Assembly (NCBI RefSeq): GCF_004331435.1 | Contig: NZ_SJKA01000001.1 | Coordinates: 372,001-436,000, forward strand | DNA length: 64,000 bases | Direction of reading: 5' to 3' | Origin: Kribbella sindirgiensis | GTDB taxonomy: Bacteria; Actinomycetota; Actinomycetes; Propionibacteriales; Kribbellaceae | Shown here: positions 34,763 to 43,005 of the stretch, one piece after another | How the letters are laid out: each line of letters begins with the position of its first letter | Position numbering within the stretch: position 1 is the stretch's first letter | Made by a program: the position numbers and the translations under genes | Notes under the pieces: generated by a model | What the model was told of the DNA's origin: nothing | Databases searched by the model: none | The model's input: only the letters and a program-made list of their open reading frames with translations

Positions 34763-36253
34763 TCAGATGGCGCCTGTCAGGTGGAGCCAGTGCGGTACTT
34801 GCGGGGATGATGCCTGCGTGGTCCGGAGACCGACGTACCCGTCCGGGCGTACGGCGAGCAGGCCGTGGCCGTTGCGGTCCAGCAGCCGGTGCACGTGGAT
34901 CGACTCGTCGGCCGTCTCGACCGTCGGCGCGTCGCGCAGCAACAGCAGATGGGTGCCCGGCTGCGCGGTGAGGGTCTGGAGCCGGGTGTCGCCGCGCGCG
35001 ACGGTGACCGGCAGGTCCGGCAGCCGGTCACCGACACGAATCGGCAGCGACTCCGGCCGGCCGTCGTCGATCGACAACCGACTGCTCGGATACGCGACAC
35101 GGAGCTGCGCAAGGATGCGGAAACCCGCGGCCGGCAGCTGCCGCCGGCGCAATACTGTGGGCAGTACCAACGGTGCGCCGACCGGCAGCAGCACGGTGCG
35201 GATGAGCGACGCCACCGGATCCAGACCGGATTCCGCCCAGAAGACCAGGTTCGTCCAGGCGGTCGTGACACGCGCGACGGGCCGACGCTCCAGCTCGTAG
35301 GAGTCGAGCAGCGTCTGCGGATCGGTTGCGTACGCCGCCCGCGCCAGCTTCCAGCCGAGGTTGATCGCATCCTGGAGACCGGTGTTCATCCCCTGACCTC
35401 CGGCCGGTGAATGGACATGCGCCGCATCGCCGGCCAGGAACACCCGATCGTGCCGGTAGCGATCGGCCAGCTGGTAACGCATCGGCACGACCTCCGACCA
35501 GGCGAGCCGGCTGACCCGGGCCTTCAAACGCGCCGCGTCCAGCAGTTGCTGCCCGTCGCGCGACGTCATCGGCCCGCCGCCGACCGCCCGGGTTGCGAGC
35601 AGCCGCCAAGTCGCCTGGTCGCCGTGCGGGAACAGGAAGATCAGCCCGGCGCGAGTGGTCGACACATGCGCGGTGTCCGTACCGAGCTCGCCGTCCAGTT
35701 CCAGATCGCCCTGCACGACCTCCCGGTCGTACGCGCCGCCGGTCGTCCCGATGCCGACCGCCTGGCGAACGACGCTGTCCGCACCGTCACAGCCGACGAG
35801 GTAGTCGAAACTCGCCGGCTCCGCAGCCCGAAAACGTGCTCGTACGCCGCTCCTGGCCGCCGTCAGATCCGTGAGCTCGACACCTCGCTCGATCCTGACA
35901 TCGCGACTCTCCAGCGTCGCCGCGAGGACCCGCTCGACCTGAGCCTGCGGCAGCAAGGTCAGATGCGGGTACGGCGTGTCCGGCACCGCGAGCTCCGCGA
36001 TCGTCACCGGGAGGACACGCCCACGCAGGTGGAGCCGGACGGTCGGCGCGGTGTCGGCGTACATCAGCAGCGAGTCGACGACGCCGAGCGGACGGAGTAC
36101 CTCGAGCGATCGAGCGTGCAGCATCATCGCCCGCGACGGCCGGGCCGGCTCGGGGCGCTGGTCGACGACCCGGACGGAGGCACCCGACGCATGGGCCTGC
36201 AACGCAAGAGCGAGGCCTGTCGGCCCTGCGCCCACAACCAGGACGCGTGTCAC
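34763..36253 (-). CDS. FAD-dependent aromatic monooxygenase (PHBH family)
   Basis: With the GTG at 36253 the protein has 496 residues. It has the N-terminal GAGPTGLALAL dinucleotide motif, the CDGADSVVR DG motif and the GDAAHVHSPAGGQGMNTGLQDA FAD ribityl segment, then a C-terminal thioredoxin-like region. Such enzymes hydroxylate aromatic rings with NAD(P)H. I prefer this start to the longer one at 36277 because it gives a four-base GTGA overlap with the upstream gene. Substrate unknown; the neighbour suggests a secondary-metabolic or detoxifying step. Confidence 0.88.
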   Translation of the reverse strand: MTRVLVVGAGPTGLALALQAHASGASVRVVDQRPEPARPSRAMMLHARSLEVLRPLGVVDSLLMYADTAPTVRLHLRGRVLPVTIAELAVPDTPYPHLTLLPQAQVERVLAATLESRDVRIERGVELTDLTAARSGVRARFRAAEPASFDYLVGCDGADSVVRQAVGIGTTGGAYDREVVQGDLELDGELGTDTAHVSTTRAGLIFLFPHGDQATWRLLATRAVGGGPMTSRDGQQLLDAARLKARVSRLAWSEVVPMRYQLADRYRHDRVFLAGDAAHVHSPAGGQGMNTGLQDAINLGWKLARAAYATDPQTLLDSYELERRPVARVTTAWTNLVFWAESGLDPVASLIRTVLLPVGAPLVLPTVLRRRQLPAAGFRILAQLRVAYPSSRLSIDDGRPESLPIRVGDRLPDLPVTVARGDTRLQTLTAQPGTHLLLLRDAPTVETADESIHVHRLLDRNGHGLLAVRPDGYVGLRTTQASSPQVPHWLHLTGAI

Positions 36254-36801
36254 CAGGACTCCGTCGGTCGCCACCACTGGCTGGGCTCTGCCGGGCCGCC
36301 GGAGCAGGCCGGGTCGGCAATCACGTCATCGCGGCGCAGACCCGGCAACACGCGGAACTGGATCGAGTCGAGCTCGGAGACGAGGGCGAGCGGCCACCAC
36401 AGCGCGCGGACGTACGCGTCGGCCCGGTCCGGACCGTCCCAGTCGTACAGGCCGCGGTACACGCCGGACTCGTCGGCAGCGAACCAGAGCTTGGACACGA
36501 ACCCCGGGAAACCTGCGAACAGCGGGGTGTTCAGCCAGCTCTCGGCGCGGAACGCCCGATGCCCCAGCCCACGGACGCGCCGGAGCCGGAACTGGACGAT
36601 CAGCACACACGGCTCAAGTGGCGCCGGCCCCTCGAGCACGGTCTCGCGGTAGACCCACGAGGTCGACCCGTCCGCGAACCGGACCCGCTGCCCGACGTGA
36701 CCGCGCGGGAACCGGATCCGGCGCCGCACCAACTGTACGGCGGTACGCCCGGCGCAGACGGCCAGCCGCGGCAGCGCTGCGCTCCATCGCAAGTGGTCCA
36801 C
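36250..36801 (-). CDS. Conserved actinobacterial protein, possibly ABM/YdhR-like
   Basis: This 183-residue protein has no signal peptide. The central part (AESWLNTPLFAGFPGFVSKLWF and GVYRGLYDWDGPDRADAYVRALW) looks like a small alpha/beta ferredoxin-like barrel similar to YdhR/antibiotic monooxygenase domains; this is a weak resemblance, not a firm match. It overlaps the FAD monooxygenase gene by four bases and so probably works in the same reaction, or helps handle its product. Confidence 0.7.
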   Translation of the reverse strand: MDHLRWSAALPRLAVCAGRTAVQLVRRRIRFPRGHVGQRVRFADGSTSWVYRETVLEGPAPLEPCVLIVQFRLRRVRGLGHRAFRAESWLNTPLFAGFPGFVSKLWFAADESGVYRGLYDWDGPDRADAYVRALWWPLALVSELDSIQFRVLPGLRRDDVIADPACSGGPAEPSQWWRPTESW

Positions 36802-36846
36802 GACACCACCGTCACCCGGCGGTCGACGGCCGGAAACGGCAGAAAG

Positions 36847-36871
36847 GCCCGAACCTCGGGGCCGTTCGGGC
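36847..36871 (-). terminator. Terminator after rhaM
   Basis: Perfect 8-bp stem GCCCGAAC (36847-36854) / GTTCGGGC (36864-36871), nine-base loop. On the minus strand it starts at the rhaM stop codon and is followed by CTTTCT, a short U-rich tail. Confidence 0.65.
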
Positions 36872-37206
36872 TAGGTCCTGTCGGTCTGCTCGCTCATCGT
36901 CCAGACGTGGCGCAGCGACTGGCCGGCCACGCCCTCCGGGTTCTCGGCGAAACCCTCGACGAACTGGCTCATGTGCTGCTGCCAGCGCTGGTCGATCGGG
37001 TCGTTGCGCAGGTACGCGACCGCGGCCTCGAAGTCGTCGGTCACCACCAGGTGGAAGAGGTCGCGGCCGCTGCGCCAGATCGACCAGTCGCTGATCCCGG
37101 CGGTGCGCATCACGGTGATCAGCTCCGGCCAGACGCGGGCGTGCTCGGTCTCGTAGGCCTCTTCGGTCCCGGGAATCAGGCGGCTGTGCAGAGCAAGGCG
37201 GGTCAC
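36871..37206 (-). CDS. rhaM: L-rhamnose mutarotase
   Basis: The 111-residue protein starts with GTG at 37206 (VTRLALHSRLIPG). It shows the RhaM/DUF718 pattern: EAYETEHARVWPEL with the catalytic-site histidine, GISDWSIWRSG and WQQHMSQFVEG. It interconverts alpha and beta L-rhamnose. Usual length is about 104. It is a single gene with its own palindromic operator and terminator, away from any other rhamnose gene in the window. The 13.2-22 kb sugar operon is a possible partner, but no evidence links them. Confidence 0.85.
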   Translation of the reverse strand: MTRLALHSRLIPGTEEAYETEHARVWPELITVMRTAGISDWSIWRSGRDLFHLVVTDDFEAAVAYLRNDPIDQRWQQHMSQFVEGFAENPEGVAGQSLRHVWTMSEQTDRT

Positions 37207-37236
37207 AAAGGAGCAGAATACGCTGGCAGCCGCGAC

Positions 37237-37255
37237 TCTGGAACGCGGTTCCAGA
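37237..37255 (-). promoter_or_regulatory. Palindromic operator before rhaM
   Basis: Perfect inverted repeat TCTGGAAC-GCG-GTTCCAGA. It begins 31 bases upstream of the rhaM start codon. The TGGAAC half-site is in the style of LacI-family sugar repressors, although their sites usually have an even CG centre. No LacI gene is nearby. Confidence 0.5.
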
Positions 37256-37428
37256 ATCCGGGTCCGTCGATTCGCGCAACATCTCGGTCCCGATTCACCG
37301 ATCATCTGCTGCCAACTCCTGAGCGGGTGCACGCGTCGTACTTGCGTCGGTTGAGTAGGTTTCCGAGGGAGCCACACGCCGAAGACCGTCCCCCGGTGTC
37401 CATCCGTCGTCGTGCGAGAGTTGGGATT

Positions 37429-39330
37429 GTGAAGCGAACCACTGCGATCGTCTGCCTGAGTAGTCTGCTGATCACCGCTGGTTGTTCGGACAGCAAGTCC
37501 GGCGGCGGCGGTAAGTCCGGCAGCGACGAGCAGCAGGCGTCCGGCGCGGTCATCAAGCAGTTCGCCGACGCCTGGGTGAAGGCCTGGGCGCCGAACGGGA
37601 AGCCCGACGCGGCCGGAGCGCTCACCGACAACCCGACGGTGTTCGCCAAGCGGCTCGACGACGTCGACAGCGCGCTGGTCGCGAGCACCGTGACGGTCAC
37701 CCCGCAAGGCGAGCCGAAGTGCACCGACGGCAGCTGCACGCAGGACCTGGCCGTCGAGGCACAGCTGCGCGGCATCGGCGCGATGAAGTGGACCAGTACG
37801 GCGACCGCGGCCAAGACCGGCGACGCCTGGAAGGTGAAGGCCTCCGGCGACACGATCTACCCCGGTCTCGGCGAGAACAACTACCTCAAGCGCGTGCGCG
37901 CGCTGCCGGCCCGGGCCTCGATCCTGGACCGCAACGGCGTCGCCCTGACCGCGAACCGGCCGGTGGTGATCGTCGGCGTCGCCGCGGGCACCAAGGCGAC
38001 GGCAGCGACGTACGCCGCGTTCACGAAGTACCTCGACGTCGACGGCGCGAAGCTCGCCGCGCGGGCGAAGGCCGCACCGGCCGGGCAGTTCGTGGACGCG
38101 ATCACGATCCGCGCCGAGGAGTGGGAGGCGCTCCGGCCGACCATGAGCAAGCTCCCGGGCGTGCTGACCATGGGCGGTACGCAGTCGCTGCCGCCGACCG
38201 CGACGTTCGCCCGGTCGCTCCTCGGCACCATGAAGACCGCGACCGACGAGACCCTGAAGAACGCCGGTCCGACCGCTTCGGCGCAGGACCAGGTCGGCAC
38301 GACCGGCCTGCAGTACGCGTTCCAGCAGCAGCTCGCCGGTACGCCGGGCGGCACGGTCGCGCTGCGGGACGGCAAGACCAAGCTGACGATCAAGACCGTG
38401 TTCAGCCAGAAGGGCACCGCCGGCAAGCCGGTGAAGACCACGCTGGACACGAACATGCAGAAGGCCGCCGAGGCCGCACTGGCGACGAGCAAGCTGCCGG
38501 CGTCGCTGGTCGCCGTCCAGGCGTCGACCGGTCAGATCCTCGCCGCGGCCAACGGGCCGCAGGTGGCCAGCTACAACCGGGCCTTCCAGGGCCGGTACGC
38601 GCCGGGTTCGACGTTCAAGATCGTCACCTCGGCGGCGCTGCTCGGCAGCGGTGAGACCGCTGCGACGCCGTTGCCGTGCACGGACACGATCAACGTGTTC
38701 GGCAAGACGTTCAAGAACTACGACGCGCTCGCGGCGTACGGCAACGGCACGATGCAGACGGCGTTCAACAAGTCCTGCAACACCGCGTTCATCTCGCAGC
38801 ACGCGCGGCTGCCGAAGGACGGGATGACGAAGGCCGCGGCGATGTTCGGCATCGGGCGGGACCTGAACCTGTCGATCTCGGCGTACGGCGGCCAGGTCCC
38901 GGCGCCTAAGGACGACGTCGAGGAGGCCGCGTCGATGATCGGTCAGGGTACGGTCACCGCGAGCCCGCTGGCGATCGCGCTGGTCGCGGCCACGGTCGAC
39001 CACGGTACGGCGATGAAACCGGTGCTCGTACCGGGCAAGGACGCCGCCGGCGCGGCCGCCTCCCCGTTGCCCGCGGCAACTGTTGCGGCGCTGCGGACGT
39101 TCATGCGGACCACGGTCACCGGCGGTACCGCCAGCGTGCTCGCCGGGAACGGGGCAGTCGCCGCGAAGACCGGTACCGCCGAGGTCGTGGTGAAGGGCAA
39201 GGTGACCACCAACGCCTGGATGGCCGGCTACCGCGGCGACGTGGCGTTCGCAGTCATCGTCGAGGGCGGCGAGTCCGGCTCACACACCGCCGGCCCCCTC
39301 CTGAAGAGCTTCCTCAGCAGCTTCAAGTAA
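37429..39330 (+). CDS. Penicillin-binding protein 2-like transpeptidase, lipoprotein form
   Basis: The product has 633 residues from GTG 37429. A lipoprotein signal (LLITAGC, C19) anchors it outside the membrane. An NTF2-like MecA_N domain (about 40-150) and a PBP dimerisation region come next. The transpeptidase domain has S394xxK397 (STFK), S449-C-N451 and K580TG. It should crosslink peptidoglycan and bind beta-lactams. A MecA_N domain with a lipid anchor instead of a membrane helix is the form seen in many actinobacterial PbpA-like low-affinity proteins. It is monocistronic, and a hairpin follows. Confidence 0.9.
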   Translation: MKRTTAIVCLSSLLITAGCSDSKSGGGGKSGSDEQQASGAVIKQFADAWVKAWAPNGKPDAAGALTDNPTVFAKRLDDVDSALVASTVTVTPQGEPKCTDGSCTQDLAVEAQLRGIGAMKWTSTATAAKTGDAWKVKASGDTIYPGLGENNYLKRVRALPARASILDRNGVALTANRPVVIVGVAAGTKATAATYAAFTKYLDVDGAKLAARAKAAPAGQFVDAITIRAEEWEALRPTMSKLPGVLTMGGTQSLPPTATFARSLLGTMKTATDETLKNAGPTASAQDQVGTTGLQYAFQQQLAGTPGGTVALRDGKTKLTIKTVFSQKGTAGKPVKTTLDTNMQKAAEAALATSKLPASLVAVQASTGQILAAANGPQVASYNRAFQGRYAPGSTFKIVTSAALLGSGETAATPLPCTDTINVFGKTFKNYDALAAYGNGTMQTAFNKSCNTAFISQHARLPKDGMTKAAAMFGIGRDLNLSISAYGGQVPAPKDDVEEAASMIGQGTVTASPLAIALVAATVDHGTAMKPVLVPGKDAAGAAASPLPAATVAALRTFMRTTVTGGTASVLAGNGAVAAKTGTAEVVVKGKVTTNAWMAGYRGDVAFAVIVEGGESGSHTAGPLLKSFLSSFK

Positions 39331-39337
39331 CCCGAAT

Positions 39338-39366
39338 CGCCCCGTCGGCAGATTGTCGGCGGGGCG
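39338..39366 (+). terminator. Hairpin after the PBP gene
   Basis: Stem CGCCCCG (39338-39344) / CGGGGCG (39360-39366), 15-base loop, starting eight bases after the stop codon. No U-tract. Confidence 0.5.
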
Positions 39367-39459
39367 TCGTACTGTCCGCCTGCCGGTTGTCGGTAGGAAG
39401 TTCCTGAGAGTTCGCTGAAAGCGCGCCGTGACGGGGAAATCGTCACTTAGGGTTGCTGG

Positions 39460-39795
39460 ATGGAGAGCTTGGTTTGCCCTAAGTGTCACGGCGCGATGCG
39501 GACGTACGAGCGCAGCGGGATCACCGTCGACCAGTGCGGTGACTGCCGCGGGATCTTCCTCGACCGGGGTGAGCTGGAGCGGCTCGTCGACGCCGAGGCG
39601 CGGTTCAACGCGCCGCAGCAGTCGCAGCAGGCACAGCAGCCGCGGTACGAGGAGAAGCGCTACGAGGAGAAGAAGCGGTACGACGACGACCGCCGGTACG
39701 ACAACGACCGGCGCTACGACGACGACCGCCGGTACGGGAACCAGTACCCGCACAAGAAGAAAAAGAAGTCCTTCCTCGAAGACCTCTTCGACTAA
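39460..39795 (+). CDS. TFIIB-type zinc-ribbon protein with charged tyrosine/aspartate repeat tail
   Basis: The 111-residue protein begins with a zinc ribbon of four cysteines (C6, C9, C26, C29) and the GIFLDRGELERL motif of the zf-TFIIB family. Then comes a Gln-rich linker and a low-complexity tail of RRYDDD/RRYDND heptads (about 72-93), ending in KKKKKSFLEDLFD. Function of the family is unknown. It overlaps the end of the convergent thioesterase gene by four bases. Confidence 0.85.
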   Translation: MESLVCPKCHGAMRTYERSGITVDQCGDCRGIFLDRGELERLVDAEARFNAPQQSQQAQQPRYEEKRYEEKKRYDDDRRYDNDRRYDDDRRYGNQYPHKKKKKSFLEDLFD

Positions 39796-40202
39796 CGGGC
39801 GATGATCGTGCCCTGGGCGATCGCGCACAGGGTCGACGTACCGGCGTTGTCGAGCGTCGTGAGTTCGCACGTGCAGGTCGCCTGCCGCCTGCTCGAGTAG
39901 GCAACCTTCGCCTCGGCCCGGAGCACCATGCCCCGGGCCGGGCGGAGATAGCTGATCGTGAAGCCACCGGTCAGCACCTCGGGGCCCAGCGCCGTACCGC
40001 CGGCGAAGGTGAGCGCGTTGTCGGCCGCGTAACTCAGCAGGCCGCCGTGCAGAAACCCGTTCTGCTGCTGAAGGTCCGGCCGGATGTCGACCTCCAACGT
40101 CGCCCCACCGCCCCCGAACGCAACCACCCGCGCCCCGACCAGCACACTGAACGGCTGCGCGGCCAGCAACTTCTGCGCCATCTCCAACGTCAGATCCGCC
40201 AC
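39792..40202 (-). CDS. PaaI-type hotdog thioesterase
   Basis: From GTG at 40202 the product has 136 residues (an internal ATG at 40181 is the alternative). The hotdog core with QQNGFLHGGLLSYAADNAL holds the HGG and Asp typical of PaaI/YdiI acyl-CoA thioesterases, and FTISYLRPARG is the second signature strand. It hydrolyses acyl- or aryl-CoA in the cytoplasm. Longer starts read through the inverted repeat upstream and are rejected. Confidence 0.85.
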   Translation of the reverse strand: MADLTLEMAQKLLAAQPFSVLVGARVVAFGGGGATLEVDIRPDLQQQNGFLHGGLLSYAADNALTFAGGTALGPEVLTGGFTISYLRPARGMVLRAEAKVAYSSRRQATCTCELTTLDNAGTSTLCAIAQGTIIAR

Positions 40203-40295
40203 CTGCGCACGATATCTGGTGCTCGCAGGTGCGTGCAGGCGAGCCGTTGCCCGCGGACCGAGGGTTGCCCGCCAACCGGAAGCAGCCAAGCCTTT

Positions 40296-40373
40296 GGTGG
40301 GTAGGCGTCCGAGATGCTGGGTCTGCGCCCGGTATTTGGGTCGCCAACCCGGCATCTCGGACGTCTACCCACC
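40296..40373. repeat. Long imperfect inverted repeat (27-bp arms)
   Basis: Arms 40296-40322 and 40347-40373 are complementary at 25 of 27 positions around a 24-base loop. It lies between the divergent thioesterase and acetyltransferase genes, where a terminator would make no sense, so it is more likely a repeated intergenic element (MITE or REP-like) or a regulatory cruciform. No second copy is in this window. Confidence 0.8.
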
Positions 40374-40465
40374 ACATGACGCGACAGGCGACCCGGCGCA
40401 GAGCGCAATCCTTGACATGGCCGCCCTTTCCGCTCACCGAACGGCGAAGGGATATCGTCAGCCTC

Positions 40466-40930
40466 GTGACCACGCCGCCAGTGCTCCTGCGCCCGATCAC
40501 CGACGCCGAGTACCCGAGCTGGATGGAGCGTACGGCTGCGTCGTTCGCTGCGGCCGTCGGACCGGCCCGCGGGCTGACCCCGGACGAGGCGCTCGCAGTC
40601 GCGTACGAGGAGACCGAGAAGCACCTGCCCGAGGGACCAGCCACCGATCAGCAACTGATCTGGATCGCGGTCGCGGAGGACAAGCCGGTCGGAAGTCTGT
40701 GGATCAGCACCAAGTCGAACGTGCCGTTCATCTACGGCATCGAGGTGGACAGCGGCCAGCGCGGCAAGGGGTACGGGCGGGCGATCATGCTGGCCGGCGA
40801 GGAAGAATGCCGTCGACTCGGCTACAAACAGCTGGAGCTGAACGTCTTCGGGGACAACACCACCGCGATCGGCCTGTACGACTCACTCGGCTACGCGGTG
40901 ATCTCGCAGCAGATGCGCAAGGACCTCTGA
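40466..40930 (+). CDS. GNAT-family N-acetyltransferase
   Basis: This 154-residue protein (GTG at 40466) has the acetyl-CoA motif A region DSGQRGKGYGRAIML and the C-terminal ELNVFGDNTTAIGLYDSLGYAV typical of GNAT enzymes. The N-terminal part resembles the two-step GNATs with a short extension. The acceptor is unknown. It is divergent from the thioesterase and separated from it by the long inverted repeat. Confidence 0.88.
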   Translation: MTTPPVLLRPITDAEYPSWMERTAASFAAAVGPARGLTPDEALAVAYEETEKHLPEGPATDQQLIWIAVAEDKPVGSLWISTKSNVPFIYGIEVDSGQRGKGYGRAIMLAGEEECRRLGYKQLELNVFGDNTTAIGLYDSLGYAVISQQMRKDL

Positions 40931-41033
40931 GAAACCGACTGGACGGCGCTTTCCGGGGCGGCATACCGTGGTTGGTGGCAGCCGCACGTCGGAAGGACCC
41001 ACAGGGAGCGATGTCGACACGCCGTCGAGATAA

Positions 41034-41146
41034 GGGTTGAATCCAACCCCCGCGGTCGGACCGGACCGCGTAGCCGGGACGGACCTCAGTGTCCGCCTGG
41101 CCGATCTCACGTGACGTGAGCGGCCTGCGCTCTGCGCGTTTTGCGC
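41034..41146 (+). ncRNA. Highly structured leader upstream of the ABC-2 exporter
   Basis: Consecutive stems fill this stretch: GGGTTG/CAACCC (41034-41049), CGCGGTC/GACCGCG (41051-41070), CGGAC/GTCCG with outer GCC/GGC (41073-41101), CTCACG/CGTGAG with outer GGCC/GGCC (41099-41125), and GCGC/GCGC (41134-41146). The GGC at 41099-41101 can pair in either of two stems, which is the kind of alternative folding expected of a riboswitch or attenuator. I do not recognise a known class. Confidence 0.4.
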
Positions 41147-41194
41147 GGTGACGCTGCCCGGTCCTGACGTTCTCTCGAAAGCGGTGCATTCCCG

Positions 41195-42196
41195 ATGACA
41201 CCTGTCATTTCGGCCCATGATCTGACCAAGACCTACACGTTCCACCAGCAACGCGCCGGGCTCGGCGGCGCGCTGAAGAGCCTGGTGCGACGCAAGTACG
41301 AGACCCGGCTCGCCGTCGACCGGGTCACCTTCTCCATCGGCCGCGGCGAGGTCGTCGGGCTGCTCGGCCCGAACGGCGCCGGCAAGACGACCACGCTGAA
41401 GATGCTGTCCGGCCTGCTCTACACCACCTCCGGGGAACTGCAGGTGCTCGACCACACGCCGTCGGACCGCAAGCACGACTACCTGCGCCGGATCGCGCTC
41501 GTCATGGGCCAGAAGACCATGCTGTGGTGGGACGTCCCGGCGATGGAGAGTCTCCTGCTGCACAAGGACATGTACGGCCTGTCCACCGCGGCGTTCGACC
41601 GGAACGTCGCCGAACTCGCCGAGTTGCTCGAGGTCGAGCACCTGCTGAACGTGCAGGTCCGCAAAACCTCGCTCGGTGAACGGATGAAGCTCGAACTGAT
41701 GGCCGCGCTGGTCCACGGCCCGGAGATCCTGTTCCTGGACGAGCCGACGATCGGTCTCGACGTGGTCGCGAAGGCCCGGGTCCGCTCGTTCCTCGCCGAC
41801 GTCAACCGGCTCCGCGGGACCACGATCCTGATCACCAGCCACGACATGGACGACATCGAGGCGCTCTGCTCGCGGGTGATGATCATCGACCACGGCCGGC
41901 TGCAGTTCGACGGCGGTCTCGACGACCTGGTCCGTACGGCGCAACCTCGCAAGCTGGTGCGTGCGACGTACGCGGCACCTGTGGAAGTCGGTCACCTGGA
42001 CGGGGTCACCGGGGTCACCGGGGTCGAGGTCTCCGGGCCGACGGTCACGCTCGAAGCGGATCGGGAACGCGCCGGTGCCGTGATGGAGCAGCTGACCCGG
42101 CTCGGCCCGCTGGTCGACCTCGACGTCGCGGACGCCGACATCGAGGACATCATGCGCGACCTGTTCCTGCGCCGCAGCACGCTGGGGGACGCATGA
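41195..42196 (+). CDS. ABC-2 exporter ATP-binding protein
   Basis: The 333-residue ATPase has Walker A GPNGAGKTT (58-66), the signature TSLGERMKLELM, Walker B ILFLDEPT and a switch His in ITSHDMDD. The extra N-terminal loop (FHQQRAGLGGALKSLVRRKYET) and the DUF4162-like C-terminal end are typical of the ABC-2 group that works with DUF990-type permeases. Such systems, including proposed viologen and daunorubicin-type exporters, move lipids or toxic compounds out of the cell. Its TGA overlaps the next start (ATGA). Confidence 0.92.
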   Translation: MTPVISAHDLTKTYTFHQQRAGLGGALKSLVRRKYETRLAVDRVTFSIGRGEVVGLLGPNGAGKTTTLKMLSGLLYTTSGELQVLDHTPSDRKHDYLRRIALVMGQKTMLWWDVPAMESLLLHKDMYGLSTAAFDRNVAELAELLEVEHLLNVQVRKTSLGERMKLELMAALVHGPEILFLDEPTIGLDVVAKARVRSFLADVNRLRGTTILITSHDMDDIEALCSRVMIIDHGRLQFDGGLDDLVRTAQPRKLVRATYAAPVEVGHLDGVTGVTGVEVSGPTVTLEADRERAGAVMEQLTRLGPLVDLDVADADIEDIMRDLFLRRSTLGDA

Positions 42197-43005
42197 GCAC
42201 CGTCACCCGGAACCTTCGCGTCGTACGGCGGATGACGGCGGCCGACATCGCGCAGCAGTCCGTGTACCGCGGCGCCTGGATCATCTTCATGCTGGCGAAC
42301 ATCACCATGCCGATCATCTCGCTGCTGATCTGGCGGACGGCGCTGGCGAGCGGTGCCCAGTTGCCGGTCGACGAGCGGTACGTGACGACGTACTTCGTGC
42401 TGCTCGGGTTCGTCACGATGGCGACGTCGTCGTGGATGGCCGGGTTCCTCGCCCAGGACATCCGGATGGGGAAGCTGTCGAGCTGGATGATCCGGCCGGC
42501 GTCGCTGCTGACCGGCTTCGTCGCGAACAACCTGTCGGAGAAGTTCCTGAAGCTGTTCGCGCTGGTGCCGATGATCGGCATCGTGTGGTGGATCTTCCGG
42601 GATTCGATGAACATCCCGGCCGGCCCGGGACGCTGGGTGCTGTTCGCGCTCAGCATCCTGCTCGGGGCGATGCTGGTGTTCACGATCGACATCCTGATCG
42701 CGTCGCTGGCGTTCTGGATGGACGACGTCAGCGCGCTCGTCCAGGCGCGCGTGATCATCGCGAGCGTCCTGTCCGGTGCCGTCGTACCGCTGGCGCTGAT
42801 GCCGTCGTGGTCGCGAGGATTCGTCGACCATCAGCCGTTCCGCTACACGGTGTCGTTCCCGGTCGAGATCGTCGCCGGTCAGCTGACCGGGCGCGAACTG
42901 CTGGTGGGGCTGGGGATCCAGCTCGGGTACGTCGTGGTGTTCGCGGCGATCGCCCGGCTGGTCTGGTCCGCGGGGATCCGCGCGTACTCGGCGGTGGGCG
43001 CATGA
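42193..43005 (+). CDS. ABC-2 type permease, first subunit
   Basis: The 270-residue protein has six predicted spans, with a positively charged start (RNLRVVRRMTAADIAQQSVYRG) and conserved cytoplasmic ALASGAQLPVDERYVTTYFVL. It overlaps both neighbours by four bases. With the third gene it should form the heterodimeric pore of the exporter. Substrate unknown. Confidence 0.9.
   Translation: MSTVTRNLRVVRRMTAADIAQQSVYRGAWIIFMLANITMPIISLLIWRTALASGAQLPVDERYVTTYFVLLGFVTMATSSWMAGFLAQDIRMGKLSSWMIRPASLLTGFVANNLSEKFLKLFALVPMIGIVWWIFRDSMNIPAGPGRWVLFALSILLGAMLVFTIDILIASLAFWMDDVSALVQARVIIASVLSGAVVPLALMPSWSRGFVDHQPFRYTVSFPVEIVAGQLTGRELLVGLGIQLGYVVVFAAIARLVWSAGIRAYSAVGA

Noticed and set aside
36871-39003. 710-codon minus-strand frame including rhaM
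   Set aside because: Only the last 111 codons (rhaM) are real; the rest is antisense to the penicillin-binding protein gene.
39715-39745. Short tandem DNA repeat (TACGACGACGACCGCCGG units) considered as a CRISPR-like or VNTR array
   Set aside because: It encodes the RRYDDD heptads of the zinc-ribbon protein in frame; there are no spacers.
39280-40644. 454-codon minus-strand frame spanning the zinc-ribbon and thioesterase genes
   Set aside because: It runs through the inverted repeat and in the wrong frame through the thioesterase gene; no coherent protein motifs.
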